The position numbers and the translations under genes are program-made. Of a stretch of DNA of 64,000 nt, positions 1 to 8,420 are shown piece by piece. The first letter of the stretch is position 1. The number at the start of each line of letters is the position of its first letter. Source of the DNA: Actinomycetales bacterium. GTDB taxonomy: Bacteria; Actinomycetota; Actinomycetes; S36-B12. The notes under the pieces were generated by a model that did no database searches, was not told where the DNA came from, and saw only the letters and a list, made by a program, of their open reading frames with translations. Where the stretch lies: positions 1 to 64,000 of the forward strand of contig JAGWVT010000004.1 of assembly GCA_018970765.1 (NCBI GenBank), in the 5' to 3' direction.

Positions 1-402
1 GATCGTTGAGGCGAGCATGCGTAGGTGGCCGCGCCGCGCGACCTCAACCGTCGGGGCGCGGTCACCCATTCCTGCGGCACCCACCGTGCCCGCCATGCCT
101 GACATATCGGCCATGTCGTGTTGGTGGAATCGGGGACGAGCTGCTTCGCGCACGGCGTCGGCCAACGCCTCTAGGTCATCGCTGGTGGGTCGAAGGGAGT
201 CCGGATCGGGAGTGATCCGCACAACTTCCCACCCCCGGGGAGCGGTCAGGCGCTCGCTGTGGATGTCGCACAGGTCATAGCAGTGCGGTTCGGCATAGGT
301 GGCCAACGGGCCCAGGACTGCGGTGGAGTCGGCGTAGACATAGGTCAGGGTCGCCATGGCCGGGCGCGCGCAGGACGGCCTGGAGCAGCGACGGCGTGGC
401 AC
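1..402 (-). CDS. DUF3499 family protein (3' end cut by window edge)
   Basis: Function unknown; this small family is restricted to actinobacteria. The visible 134 codons include the family core: an Arg/Cys-rich start, then TLTYVYADSTAVLGPL, an EPHCYDLCDIHSERLTAP stretch and GWEVVR. The Cys/His pattern (two Cys near the N-terminus, then HCYDLC and H) looks like a small metal site; that is inference. The start is set by a TAG stop four codons upstream, which leaves GTG at 402 as the first usable codon; starting at the ATG 17 codons later would delete the first cysteines. It follows the DUF5719 gene after 57 bases on the same strand, the usual whiB-glycosyltransferase-DUF5719-DUF3499 order. The reading frame is still open at base 1. 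Confidence 0.88.
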   Translation of the reverse strand, partial: MPRRRCSRPSCARPAMATLTYVYADSTAVLGPLATYAEPHCYDLCDIHSERLTAPRGWEVVRITPDPDSLRPTSDDLEALADAVREAARPRFHQHDMADMSGMAGTVGAAGMGDRAPTVEVARRGHLRMLASTI

Positions 403-459
403 TATCGCACGCTAACGGTGAAAGCGGGGCGAACCTTCGATTGACGCGCCGCGACACGA

Positions 460-2118
460 TCAACGGACGGTAACGCCGGGGTCCTGCTCGGTCGTCGGCA
501 CGCCAACCTCGGTCCGCAAGGGTGCCCACGGATACCCGGTTACCAGGTCGCCGTAGGAGGAACGCTCCAGAACCCGGTGAGCCACGAGCACCGGGCCCGA
601 ACCCGGGTCGGTTGTCACCACCGCGGTGTACCAACTCGCGCCGTCGGGCGGTGACAGACGAATGTTCTGCACATAGCCTGCCTTGACTTGGACCGTGACC
701 GGCTGGGTCGGGCTGGCCGGCTTCTTGCTGCCGGTGTAGGGCAGCAGGCTGACTTGCACGGTGGCGTCTTCGGCGGGAGCCGTGATGAACACCCGTGTGT
801 CAGTCGAGGGTCGGATCGGCAGCCCAGTGACCGCCGCGGTGCCGGTGAACTGCACGGCACCGGCGGTGTACGAGGTCTCATTCTGCTCACTGCGCGTGCC
901 GAAGAACTGCCGGACGCCTGCAGCGATCGGTACGTCGGAGGTCAGTTCGAGGGTGACCGGCTGTTCGTCGGTCACCGGGGCCATATCCAAGGAAACAACG
1001 GTGCCGGCTGGGACCTCGACGGTTTCCCGCTCACTTGGCGCGAAGGCGCCGATCGGGGACAGCAGCCGGATACGCACGATGGCGTCGTCGTCACCGGGGG
1101 CAACCATGGACAGCACGCGAGCTCCGAATCCGGGGAGGACACCGGGTAGGTACACGGTCGTCGACGGTGGTGTCGCCGCCGGGATCCAGTCCGCTCCCAC
1201 AGCGTTCAAGCCCGACATCTGGTCGTCATCGACCGACGCACCGATTCGGCCGGTGCGCACGATCACGTGCAAAGCGGTGGACTTGACCCCGGGTGCCAGT
1301 GCGTCTAGGCGTGTGACCAACCGCTCAAGCGGCGGGACGATGAGTCCACGACCACCCGGGGCGTCGATGATGCCGTCCGGTCCGTAGATCACGAGGTCGA
1401 CCGTCGCCGGATTCTCATCCGGGTTGACCAGCACGATGCGAGTCTGACGCCCGGCAATCGCACCACCGCCAACGAACCAGAATTCGGCACCCGCCGGTGC
1501 ACATGCGGTACTCGCCAGGCCGCGGCCCGCCCCACGTGGATCGCGACCCCACTGATCGGCGACCAACCCGGGCGCCATCGCGTCCTTGCCCGAGGCTCTG
1601 ATCGGTGGCAACTTGCGGCCGAATGCATCAATCGACACCTGGCTGCCCGGCGCGCGGAGCACTTCCCGCGCTGACGTCTTGCCGGGGAGAGTCTCCAGCA
1701 CGGCTCGGCCCTGACCATCTTGACCGGGTTGGTTGGGGACCACGGCCGCCGTAACGCGTACACCCAGTTCGGCGTTTGCGCCGGGTTCCGGGCAGAGCAG
1801 CACGCTGGATCGAATGGGCTCGATACTGACGCCGGACGTCGGCTCAGGGCTGGCCAGCAGACTCAGTCCGGCACCTATGCCAACGATGAGCGCTGCAGCG
1901 ATGGCGACGACAGCAACCACGCGCAGGCGACCCAGTTCTACTCGAGCCGGTCTACGCGGCGCACGTCCACGCAGCCGCGCTTCGGTGCGGACACGCTCAG
2001 TACTCGGACGCTCTGAGCGCGGCTTGCGCTGTCGGCGGCGAATGCGCAGTTCCGACCGTGCCCGACCCTCAGCCGATCGTCTCGGTCGTCGCAGTCGACC
2101 TCCGCCTCCCTGACTCAC
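460..2118 (-). CDS. DUF5719 family membrane-anchored protein
   Basis: 552 residues, biochemical role unknown. Residues 1-65 are extremely Arg-rich and should stay in the cytoplasm. Residues about 67-88 form one hydrophobic segment. The rest is an extracytoplasmic beta-rich domain without an obvious enzyme motif, typical of the DUF5719 proteins of actinobacteria. Its start overlaps the stop of the large glycosyltransferase by four bases (ATGA), so the two are probably translationally coupled and may act in the same cell-envelope process. Family assignment rests on architecture and gene order. Confidence 0.8.
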   Translation of the reverse strand: MSQGGGGRLRRPRRSAEGRARSELRIRRRQRKPRSERPSTERVRTEARLRGRAPRRPARVELGRLRVVAVVAIAAALIVGIGAGLSLLASPEPTSGVSIEPIRSSVLLCPEPGANAELGVRVTAAVVPNQPGQDGQGRAVLETLPGKTSAREVLRAPGSQVSIDAFGRKLPPIRASGKDAMAPGLVADQWGRDPRGAGRGLASTACAPAGAEFWFVGGGAIAGRQTRIVLVNPDENPATVDLVIYGPDGIIDAPGGRGLIVPPLERLVTRLDALAPGVKSTALHVIVRTGRIGASVDDDQMSGLNAVGADWIPAATPPSTTVYLPGVLPGFGARVLSMVAPGDDDAIVRIRLLSPIGAFAPSERETVEVPAGTVVSLDMAPVTDEQPVTLELTSDVPIAAGVRQFFGTRSEQNETSYTAGAVQFTGTAAVTGLPIRPSTDTRVFITAPAEDATVQVSLLPYTGSKKPASPTQPVTVQVKAGYVQNIRLSPPDGASWYTAVVTTDPGSGPVLVAHRVLERSSYGDLVTGYPWAPLRTEVGVPTTEQDPGVTVR

Positions 2119-5100
2119 ATCCGCTCCTGAGTATCAGGGTCGCCTAGACCGGGGTCCTGCTCGCGAACTTGCGCTCGATGATCTGCTACGTCGTCGATGA
2201 TCACTGCGTCTTCCATCGTTACTGCGTCGTGCAAGACCTCATCGAATGACTCTTGGTCGGCGGGTTCGTCAGCCACCGGGGGCCGCGCAACAACGCGGAC
2301 CGACCCGGTGTCGTCCATGGACTGTCCCGCCACCGGCGCAGCGACTGTGGTGGGCAGTCCTTGGCCAGGTGCTAGGACGTCAGGCATGACGGCACGTTCC
2401 GGGTCAAGGTCCCCGGTACGTCGCGTAGGCAGAGCGAGAATCACCAACGCGATCAACACGAGGAATTGCAGGAAGATCCAGCGACCACGCGCGGGGTCGT
2501 CGAACCAGACCGTGATCCGCGGCGCGCCACTGGGTACCGCAAATGTCTGCGACCACTCATAGGGGCCAACTCCGGTCACACTGGGAAGTGCCGACAATGC
2601 ACCGTCGTTGCCCACCACGGCCGCACGCCATCCGTCATCGGCAAGCTCGCCGATGACGAGTTGGCGCGCACCTTCGTAGTTCGGAAGAGTCTGGGTGAGG
2701 TAGGGATCCGTGCCAAAGCCGGCCGACTCACCTGCGGCCAAGCCCTCCGCTCCCTCAACGGTGACCTGACGCGCACGCGCGGTGACTCCCTCGATCGTCC
2801 ACAGCACCTCCCCCTTTGAACTGGAGAGGCGACGCAGGCCGGGTTCGCCATCAAGCAGGGGAATGACCTCGGCTGCCGAACCCGCAGCCAGCAAGACGTA
2901 GCGAACTCCGTAGCCCGCGAGGACGCTGACCTCATCACCGCCGCGGCCGGATGCCAATGCCGCGACATATGGATCCAGCGCACTCCAGACCTCGGCGCCT
3001 GGATTCACGTCTGCATCACCAAGCGTGGGACCGCTGCCATTGACCAACCAGTAGCGCACGCCACCATCGCGGTCTTGGCGTAGGACGAGTGTTCTTGGCG
3101 CCTGCGGGCTGAGTGCATCGGCGGCGACGAAGGCGGGAACCACCTCCGGTGAGGCGCGGCGAAGCAAGCCGGCGCCATCGGGGAGCCAGGCGCCGATTGA
3201 CAGCAGTGGGGCCATCACAGCGAGTGCGGCAACCAGGATGAGCGCGGGCTGACCTAGCGTGAAACTGGCGTGGCGAAGTTGATTGCGCAGGCCGTCGCCG
3301 CCGAACGCGCCAGCAGCGGCCAGGGCACCACCCAGGACAAGCGTGGCCGGACCGGGCCAACTAGGGATCGCGATGGTCGCTCCTGGGGCGGCGACCGGAA
3401 TCAGCGTCTGCATGGTGCCCAGGGCCAGTGCGAGCAGACCGATGCCCCAACAGGCCACGATCGCGGAGCGTCGGTTGCGTCGCAGCAGTGCCACCAGCGC
3501 GGCCAGCAAGATGCCTCCGCTGACCCACAGCGGCGTCATACCCGGCCCACCGGGGTGCAGGAAGAGGACATCCCAGGCGCGAAGTTGCGGATCAGTCAAC
3601 GCGGATGTGTTGACACCGGGCTGCAGGAAGAACATGCCCGGGTGTCGCAACAACTCCAAACTCCACGGTGCGGTGAGCAGCAACGGTCCGAAAACCGCAA
3701 GGGCCATGCGGCGCATGACAAAAAGGCCAAGCTTTCGCGAACGTTGCAACGTCCAGGCACTCACCGCGATTGCGCAGACCAGGGCTACCAGCCAGATCAG
3801 CGGAGCCACCGCGAGCAGCACGCTCAACAGCAGTGCCGCTCCGGCAGCGCGGCGCAGTGTTCCCGTCGGTCGCGCGATGCGCACGAATGATCGGGCAGCG
3901 AAAGGCAGAACGAATGCGGCGATGCAGGTCCCGATTCGGCCGGCAGAGATTGCTCCGGTTAAGACCGGCAAGGTCGCATAGGCGGCCGCCGCCCACAGCC
4001 GCGCCCATGAGGTGGCGATCACACCGCGCAGCCCCCACCACATGGCAAGTCCGGCCAATGGCATGGCCAGCACCATGAGCAATGTGACGGCCACGCCGGG
4101 CTTGCCCAGCAGTGGTACAGCGACCGCGGCCAACACCATGAGGTACGGCGGGGCAGGAGTCGCCGAGCCGGGTCCGACGTTGTGCCAACCCTGCTGGTAA
4201 AGCCCCCAAAGATCACCAACACCAGGCGGGCTCGGCAACAGACCGCCGCCCTGCAACACCCCATCACCGAACAACACTGCGCGTGTGGCGATCAGCGACA
4301 GCACGATCAACACCATCGTCATCAGGAACGCGGGCGCGGTGAGCGCTCGGCGAATCCAGCCTGGTCCGGAATCCAGATAGGCGGACTCGTCGTCCGTCGG
4401 ACCGGACTCCAGAGCACTCAGCGCCGGACCGGTCGGGGCGCTGCTGGTGGTGAGCACACCGGTGACGATCTCCATGACATCGCGCACCTGCGAGGCCGTA
4501 GTGGGGCGCAGTCCGGCGACTGCTGATGGTGGTTCGGTCGCGGTACGTGCGGCGCGACGTCGCGACAGACGCAGGCGGCCGAACTTGCGCACCACGGACA
4601 ACAGTGCTGACGCCTCATCCTGTGCAGCGCGTACGTCCTTGCCGAGCAGATAGACGATGGAGCGCCCGGCCGCACCGAACAGGATCCGCAGTGGCGTCAG
4701 GATCAGACCGATGCCGCTGGCCTGCGTCAGCAAGACATACGCGGCAGCCTCGCGGTCCTCGCGGTGCGGACGATGTCTGCGCAGCAACGTGCGCTGACCA
4801 TTCGCCGAGGCCTCGCGATGGTGGATCACCGCGTTAGTGGCGATGAGCACGCGTTCGCCAGCTCGTCGTGCGCGCCAACACAGGTCGAGGTCGTCACGAA
4901 AGAGCGGTACCGCCGGATCGAACCCACCTAGCCGTTCCCAGGTCGCAACCTGGATCAGCAGGCCCGCCGAACTGACACTGAGGACGTCCCGAACACCGTC
5001 GTGCTGGCCCTGATCATGCTCACCGCGTTCCAATCCGGTGTATCGAGTACCCGATGCCGTGACGCTGACGCCGACTTCCAAGAGCATGCGACGGTCATGC

Positions 5101-5774
5101 CAGCCGCGAACCTTTGGGCCCAGGACGCTCGCACTCGGGTTGGCATCCGCCGTCGCCAGCAACTCATCGAGGCAACCCGGTGTTGGCGCACTGTCGTCAT
5201 GCAGGAGCCAGAGCCACTCGATGACGGGTTCACCATGCCGAGTACCACCAAGCCGAGTACCGCCAGGCCGAGTACCGCCAACCCGCGGGCGTAGGTGCTT
5301 CAACGCCATGGCCACGGCCGATCCGAACGGAGCCACTCGCGGAACATCGAGCACCTGGTCACTGCCCAGCGCTTGCTCCAGCAGGTCCAGGCTGTTGTCC
5401 TTGGAGCCGGTGTCGACACCGAAGACGAGATCGCATGGCCGCTCCTGAGCGGCCAACGTTGCCAGTGTGACCGGCAACCAACGCGCACCATCGTGACTGA
5501 CAACGACTGCGGTTACATGGTGATGACGGCGCGGGAAGACCTCTTCGTCGGCGAATTCCTCGTCGCCGGAGAACCACTCCTGGGCACTGTCCGAGACCTC
5601 TGCAGCCTGACCTGCTTGAGATGGCGCCGCGGTTCTAGGGATCGTCCCGGTATTCGTGCCGGAGAGCAGGATCGCTTGGGTGGTCTGCCAGAGTTCTTCA
5701 GGGGATTCATCCAGATCGTCGACGTCACCGTCGTATCGGTCGTCCTCGCCTGACCTTGCGTCAGTGGGGTTCAC
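2115..5774 (-). CDS. large membrane glycosyltransferase, GT2 domain plus multi-spanning C-terminus
   Basis: 1219 residues. An acidic leader (1-80) is followed by a GT-A fold family 2 domain (about 85-350) with the opening AVVVSHDGARWLP and an HDDSAP acidic motif near residue 192 that should bind the metal and nucleotide-sugar. About residues 475-900 hold many hydrophobic helices, followed by an extracytoplasmic part and a last helix near 1130. This is the size and layout of the actinobacterial GT2 protein that sits beside whiB; it probably transfers sugar to an envelope polymer or protein, with the acceptor unknown. Start is GTG at 5774. An in-frame repeat adds three GGTRx pentapeptides at residues 166-180 (see separate repeat). 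Confidence 0.85.
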   Translation of the reverse strand: MNPTDARSGEDDRYDGDVDDLDESPEELWQTTQAILLSGTNTGTIPRTAAPSQAGQAAEVSDSAQEWFSGDEEFADEEVFPRRHHHVTAVVVSHDGARWLPVTLATLAAQERPCDLVFGVDTGSKDNSLDLLEQALGSDQVLDVPRVAPFGSAVAMALKHLRPRVGGTRPGGTRLGGTRHGEPVIEWLWLLHDDSAPTPGCLDELLATADANPSASVLGPKVRGWHDRRMLLEVGVSVTASGTRYTGLERGEHDQGQHDGVRDVLSVSSAGLLIQVATWERLGGFDPAVPLFRDDLDLCWRARRAGERVLIATNAVIHHREASANGQRTLLRRHRPHREDREAAAYVLLTQASGIGLILTPLRILFGAAGRSIVYLLGKDVRAAQDEASALLSVVRKFGRLRLSRRRAARTATEPPSAVAGLRPTTASQVRDVMEIVTGVLTTSSAPTGPALSALESGPTDDESAYLDSGPGWIRRALTAPAFLMTMVLIVLSLIATRAVLFGDGVLQGGGLLPSPPGVGDLWGLYQQGWHNVGPGSATPAPPYLMVLAAVAVPLLGKPGVAVTLLMVLAMPLAGLAMWWGLRGVIATSWARLWAAAAYATLPVLTGAISAGRIGTCIAAFVLPFAARSFVRIARPTGTLRRAAGAALLLSVLLAVAPLIWLVALVCAIAVSAWTLQRSRKLGLFVMRRMALAVFGPLLLTAPWSLELLRHPGMFFLQPGVNTSALTDPQLRAWDVLFLHPGGPGMTPLWVSGGILLAALVALLRRNRRSAIVACWGIGLLALALGTMQTLIPVAAPGATIAIPSWPGPATLVLGGALAAAGAFGGDGLRNQLRHASFTLGQPALILVAALAVMAPLLSIGAWLPDGAGLLRRASPEVVPAFVAADALSPQAPRTLVLRQDRDGGVRYWLVNGSGPTLGDADVNPGAEVWSALDPYVAALASGRGGDEVSVLAGYGVRYVLLAAGSAAEVIPLLDGEPGLRRLSSSKGEVLWTIEGVTARARQVTVEGAEGLAAGESAGFGTDPYLTQTLPNYEGARQLVIGELADDGWRAAVVGNDGALSALPSVTGVGPYEWSQTFAVPSGAPRITVWFDDPARGRWIFLQFLVLIALVILALPTRRTGDLDPERAVMPDVLAPGQGLPTTVAAPVAGQSMDDTGSVRVVARPPVADEPADQESFDEVLHDAVTMEDAVIIDDVADHRAQVREQDPGLGDPDTQERM
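5233..5277 (-). repeat. three in-frame 15-bp tandem copies inside the GT2 gene
   Basis: Three consecutive 15-base units with consensus CCANGCCGAGTACCR differ at only a few positions. On the coding strand they encode GGTRP-GGTRL-GGTRH, so the reading frame is kept. They lie in a loop just ahead of the strand leading to the HDDS motif, a place where length variation would be tolerated. Confidence 0.85.
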
Positions 5775-5867
5775 CGCATCGCCCTTCGCGACGCCCGAAC
5801 CACTGGACCGGCATTTGATGAGCCTACGTTCTGCACGAGGTGCCCTGCGTACGACGCAGCGGTGCCG

Positions 5868-6152
5868 TCAGACGACGCGCTTCTTGAGCCTTCGACGCTC
5901 CCGCTCGGACAGCCCGCCCCAGATGCCGAAACGCTCGTCCTGGGCTAACGCGTACTCCAAGCACTCAACCCGAACCTCACAGGCCTGGCAGACCTTCTTG
6001 GCCTCGCGCGTGCTGCCGCCCTTCTCGGGGAAGAAGGCCTCCGGATCGGTCTGCGCACACAGTGCGCGCTCCTGCCAACTGAGGATCTCCTGGTCGACGA
6101 GGGAGAGCTCAAGAATGTCGGCGTTTGCCGACTCCCAGCCCTGACCACTCAC
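5868..6152 (-). CDS. whiB: WhiB-family iron-sulfur transcription factor (WhiB/WhiB2 type)
   Basis: A 94-residue [4Fe-4S]-binding regulator; in Streptomyces WhiB works with WhiA in sporulation septation, and mycobacterial WhiB2 (WhmD) acts in cell division. The four cluster ligands are present as Cys-x22-Cys-x2-Cys-x5-Cys (C32, C55, C58, C64 from this start), followed by the GIWGG turn and a basic SERERRRLKK tail that contacts DNA. The stretch ALCAQTDPEAFFPEKGG is nearly invariant in the WhiB/WhiB2 subgroup, separating it from other Wbl proteins. I start at GTG 6152 because GGAGG (6161-6165) lies eight bases upstream and the length fits the family (about 87-90). A longer in-frame start at GTG 6227 exists but sits only four bases from the predicted -10 element. 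Confidence 0.93.
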   Translation of the reverse strand: MSGQGWESANADILELSLVDQEILSWQERALCAQTDPEAFFPEKGGSTREAKKVCQACEVRVECLEYALAQDERFGIWGGLSERERRRLKKRVV

Positions 6153-6230
6153 GTCGCCTGCCTCCGGCTCTCCCCTGGACTGCCCGTAGGCAGACTGATC
6201 GCTTTGCGCTGTTCGTGCTGCGACCACCGT

Positions 6231-6259
6231 ATTACACCGATGTAACTTGAGTAAGTCAA
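6231..6259 (-). promoter_or_regulatory. whiB promoter with palindrome over the -10 region
   Basis: Reading the minus strand, TTGACT (6254-6259) and TGTAAT (6231-6236) are separated by exactly 17 bases, a good match to a vegetative sigma-factor promoter. The predicted transcript start is near 6224, giving a leader of about 70 bases before the GTG at 6152. The 14-base stretch TTACACCGATGTAA (6232-6245) has TTACA/TGTAA arms and covers the -10 element and spacer, where a bound protein would block polymerase. The promoter is inferred from sequence only. Confidence 0.65.
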
Positions 6260-6426
6260 ACGCAGATTGTGAAGATCATGAAGATTGCGGATCGAAAGGC
6301 GCATTTTTTCTGACCACGCCGCGCGGGCTCGACACCAGTACGCGCCCAGGAGGCCCCGTCCCTGAAGCATCCATCAAGCATTGAGTAACGGATGTGTCTG
6401 GTGCGATTGATGAGGCTGAGTTGAAA

Positions 6427-8280
6427 CTATGCGCGCTGGATTGCTTGGAGAATTGCCAGGACCTGCGGCGGCACCTTGTCGGGAACTGTGAGCAATGCGG
6501 CGACCCCAGCAGCCGAAAGGCTCTGAGCCTGGGCAGCGCTGATGTCCTTGAAGGGATTTGACGCTGCTGGACGATCGACCAACCGCAGCATCTGCGCGGC
6601 AGTAAACCCCGCGAACGCTGCAACCGGCATCAACTTCACCTTCGTCGGACCCAACCCCGACAAAGCCGCCACCGGCAACGCCGCCACCTGATCGGCACTC
6701 AATTGAGCAAACGCGGCCGGTCGCAATGCCTTCGCCTGCGCTGCGCTCATTCCCGCGCACACCAGCACTGGTACCCGCGCGAACTGCTCGGGGCTCAACC
6801 GACCCAACAAGGCCGGCGACAAAGTCGCCCACTGCGCAGGCGTCACCCCTGACCATGCAGCCGCAGGAACAGCCGACTGCCAGGCCCAGCCCATCTGCGC
6901 CCACGTCTGCGCATCTATGGCCGCTACCTGCTCGGCAGTCAAACCGGCCAACTGTTGCGGGCTCAGCGCAGCCAACTGCTGCTCAGTCAGCCCCGCGAGC
7001 ACTTGGGGCGCGATCGCCCCCAACTGCTGGGGGGTCACGACCTGCAGCACGGTCTGCACCAACGCTGGAGCACACCCCGCAAGGGTCAACTGCGAGAACT
7101 CACCGACGCCCGCCACGAGGATCTGCTCGGCCGGGCGCTCGCACAATGCCACCACCGGTACGGCGGGCGTGCCCGACTGCGATGGACTCACCTGCCACGC
7201 CGGGTTCTCCGGACTATTCGCACTCTCCCAGTCATACCCATCACCGTTGGAACTTTCACCGCCACCGGAACCACCACCCCCACCGGAACCGGAGTAGGTG
7301 ATGGTCAGTTGGCCGTTACCACCAGCAGCACCGACGGCCCCGCCGTTGGTCGCCGAGGTGCAGGTCGTACCCGATCCCGGTCCGTGGCTACCGCCCGCGC
7401 CACCGCCGCCGCCACCGGCGTTAAGGGCACTGCCGTAGCCACCACCACCACCGCCACCGCCGTAGCCGCCGCCACCACCGCCGCCGCTCATATACACGGG
7501 GCCGCCGATCCCGTCGGCCGGTTCGCCATATCCGCCGATGCCGCCAATGCCACCGCCGGTGTAGGTGCCCCCGGCCGAGCCCGGACCACCGCCCAGTACG
7601 TAGGGCATTCCGTAGTCACCATATGTCAACGCATCACCGCCATTGCCGCCGTTGGCCCCACTGCCAAAAGAGGGTGCCGTGAAGCCAGCGCCGTAGCCGC
7701 CCATGGCACCCACGCCACTTCCACCGTATGCGGGACCAAATGACCCAGGGACACCTCCATCACCGCCGTTGAGCAGTCCGGGGAGCCCACAGCCAGCACC
7801 CCCGACTCCGAGGCTGCCACCGCCACCACCACCGGCAACGACCAGAGCCGTGCTGCCTCGAACCAACGTCGTACCGCCACCACCGGCACCACCGGGGGCA
7901 GCACCCGACGCCGCAGCACCACCGGCGCCGACGTAGACGGACAAGGTCTCTCCGGGAGTTACGGGCACAGCGGTCGCGGTCAATTGCGCTCCCGCACCAC
8001 CGGCGGCAGCAGGGGCAGCGGGCGTAGGGTCACCGGGAGCAGCAAAGCCGTAGCCGCCCGCACCACCGCCGCCGATCGCCACCACGCTCAACGAGGTAAC
8101 GCCTGCCGGCACAACGAATGTCGCAGCACCCGGGGTGGTCCAGGTATCGGTGGTCGCGTTGGCCGAGTTCGCGCCCACCACAGTGCCCGTGGCCAGCAGT
8201 GCCAGTGTCGTCACCAAGGTCGTCAGTGCGGCTACGCCGCGCGAGCTTGGTCGAACCTTGCCGGCATGGTTACGGGTCAT
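6427..8280 (-). CDS. secreted glycine-rich protein with C-terminal octapeptide repeats
   Basis: 617 residues. Residues 1-42 form a Sec-type signal peptide (charged start, hydrophobic 16-36, likely cut after NSANA). Residues about 50-345 form a glycine-rich domain opening with FVVPAGVTSLSVVAIGGGG, which resembles the glycine-rich domains of many actinobacterial and phage-tail surface proteins. After a Ser/Asn linker come residues 416-567: nineteen unbroken eight-residue units of pattern [TSP]-x-x-[QAV]-hydrophobic-x-x-[LIMV], for example TEQQLAAL SPQQLAGL. A 50-residue tail follows, with no sortase signal or C-terminal anchor. No enzyme motif is seen. Probable role is an exported surface or matrix protein; partner unknown. 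It is transcribed away from fbiA. Confidence 0.75.
   Translation of the reverse strand: MTRNHAGKVRPSSRGVAALTTLVTTLALLATGTVVGANSANATTDTWTTPGAATFVVPAGVTSLSVVAIGGGGAGGYGFAAPGDPTPAAPAAAGGAGAQLTATAVPVTPGETLSVYVGAGGAAASGAAPGGAGGGGTTLVRGSTALVVAGGGGGGSLGVGGAGCGLPGLLNGGDGGVPGSFGPAYGGSGVGAMGGYGAGFTAPSFGSGANGGNGGDALTYGDYGMPYVLGGGPGSAGGTYTGGGIGGIGGYGEPADGIGGPVYMSGGGGGGGYGGGGGGGGYGSALNAGGGGGGAGGSHGPGSGTTCTSATNGGAVGAAGGNGQLTITYSGSGGGGGSGGGESSNGDGYDWESANSPENPAWQVSPSQSGTPAVPVVALCERPAEQILVAGVGEFSQLTLAGCAPALVQTVLQVVTPQQLGAIAPQVLAGLTEQQLAALSPQQLAGLTAEQVAAIDAQTWAQMGWAWQSAVPAAAWSGVTPAQWATLSPALLGRLSPEQFARVPVLVCAGMSAAQAKALRPAAFAQLSADQVAALPVAALSGLGPTKVKLMPVAAFAGFTAAQMLRLVDRPAASNPFKDISAAQAQSLSAAGVAALLTVPDKVPPQVLAILQAIQRA
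6580..7035 (-). repeat. 19 contiguous 24-bp units encoding octapeptide repeats
   Basis: The protein period of eight residues is kept 19 times without insertion or deletion (residues 416-567 of the glycine-rich protein). Units conserve a helix-capping T/S/P at position 1, often Q at 4, a large hydrophobic at 5 and L/I/M/V at 8. The DNA units are diverged, so this is an old protein repeat kept by selection rather than a recent DNA duplication. Confidence 0.8.
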
Positions 8281-8322
8281 GTCGCGATGATGCAGCCGAA
8301 CGACCGCATGCGGGCAAAACCC

Positions 8323-8334
8323 CTACACGTGTAG
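8323..8334. promoter_or_regulatory. perfect 12-bp palindrome between divergent genes
   Basis: CTACACGTGTAG lies 42 bases upstream of the glycine-rich gene and about 85 bases upstream of fbiA. A perfect dyad in a short divergent intergenic region is a reasonable operator candidate, but no regulator is known and chance occurrence is possible. Confidence 0.35.
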
Positions 8335-8420
8335 TCCGGATCGTGGAGTTCCGCGAGCGGGACGCCATGCGACCAACATGCGTCACAAGCCTCCGCACAG
8401 CCGATGGGAGGATGCCGGGC

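Noticed and set aside
688-2113. Long plus-strand open frames opposite the DUF5719 gene
   Set aside because: They are antisense shadows produced by high GC third positions. Their translations are low-complexity and lack any family motif, while the minus frame has a coherent membrane-anchored protein.
6726-7936. Pro/Ser-rich and Thr/Ala-rich plus-strand frames opposite the glycine-rich gene
   Set aside because: Glycine-rich coding DNA always gives proline- and alanine-rich antisense frames; no ribosome-binding site or known domain was seen.
7270-8100. Repetitive DNA resembling a CRISPR or satellite array
   Set aside because: The periodic GCC/ACC pattern is codon-level glycine-rich coding sequence with no spacer-repeat structure.
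8118-8420. Upstream extension of fbiA by about 100 codons
   Set aside because: It runs inside the divergent signal-peptide gene, and the CofD fold begins only after 8421, where a good ribosome-binding site exists.
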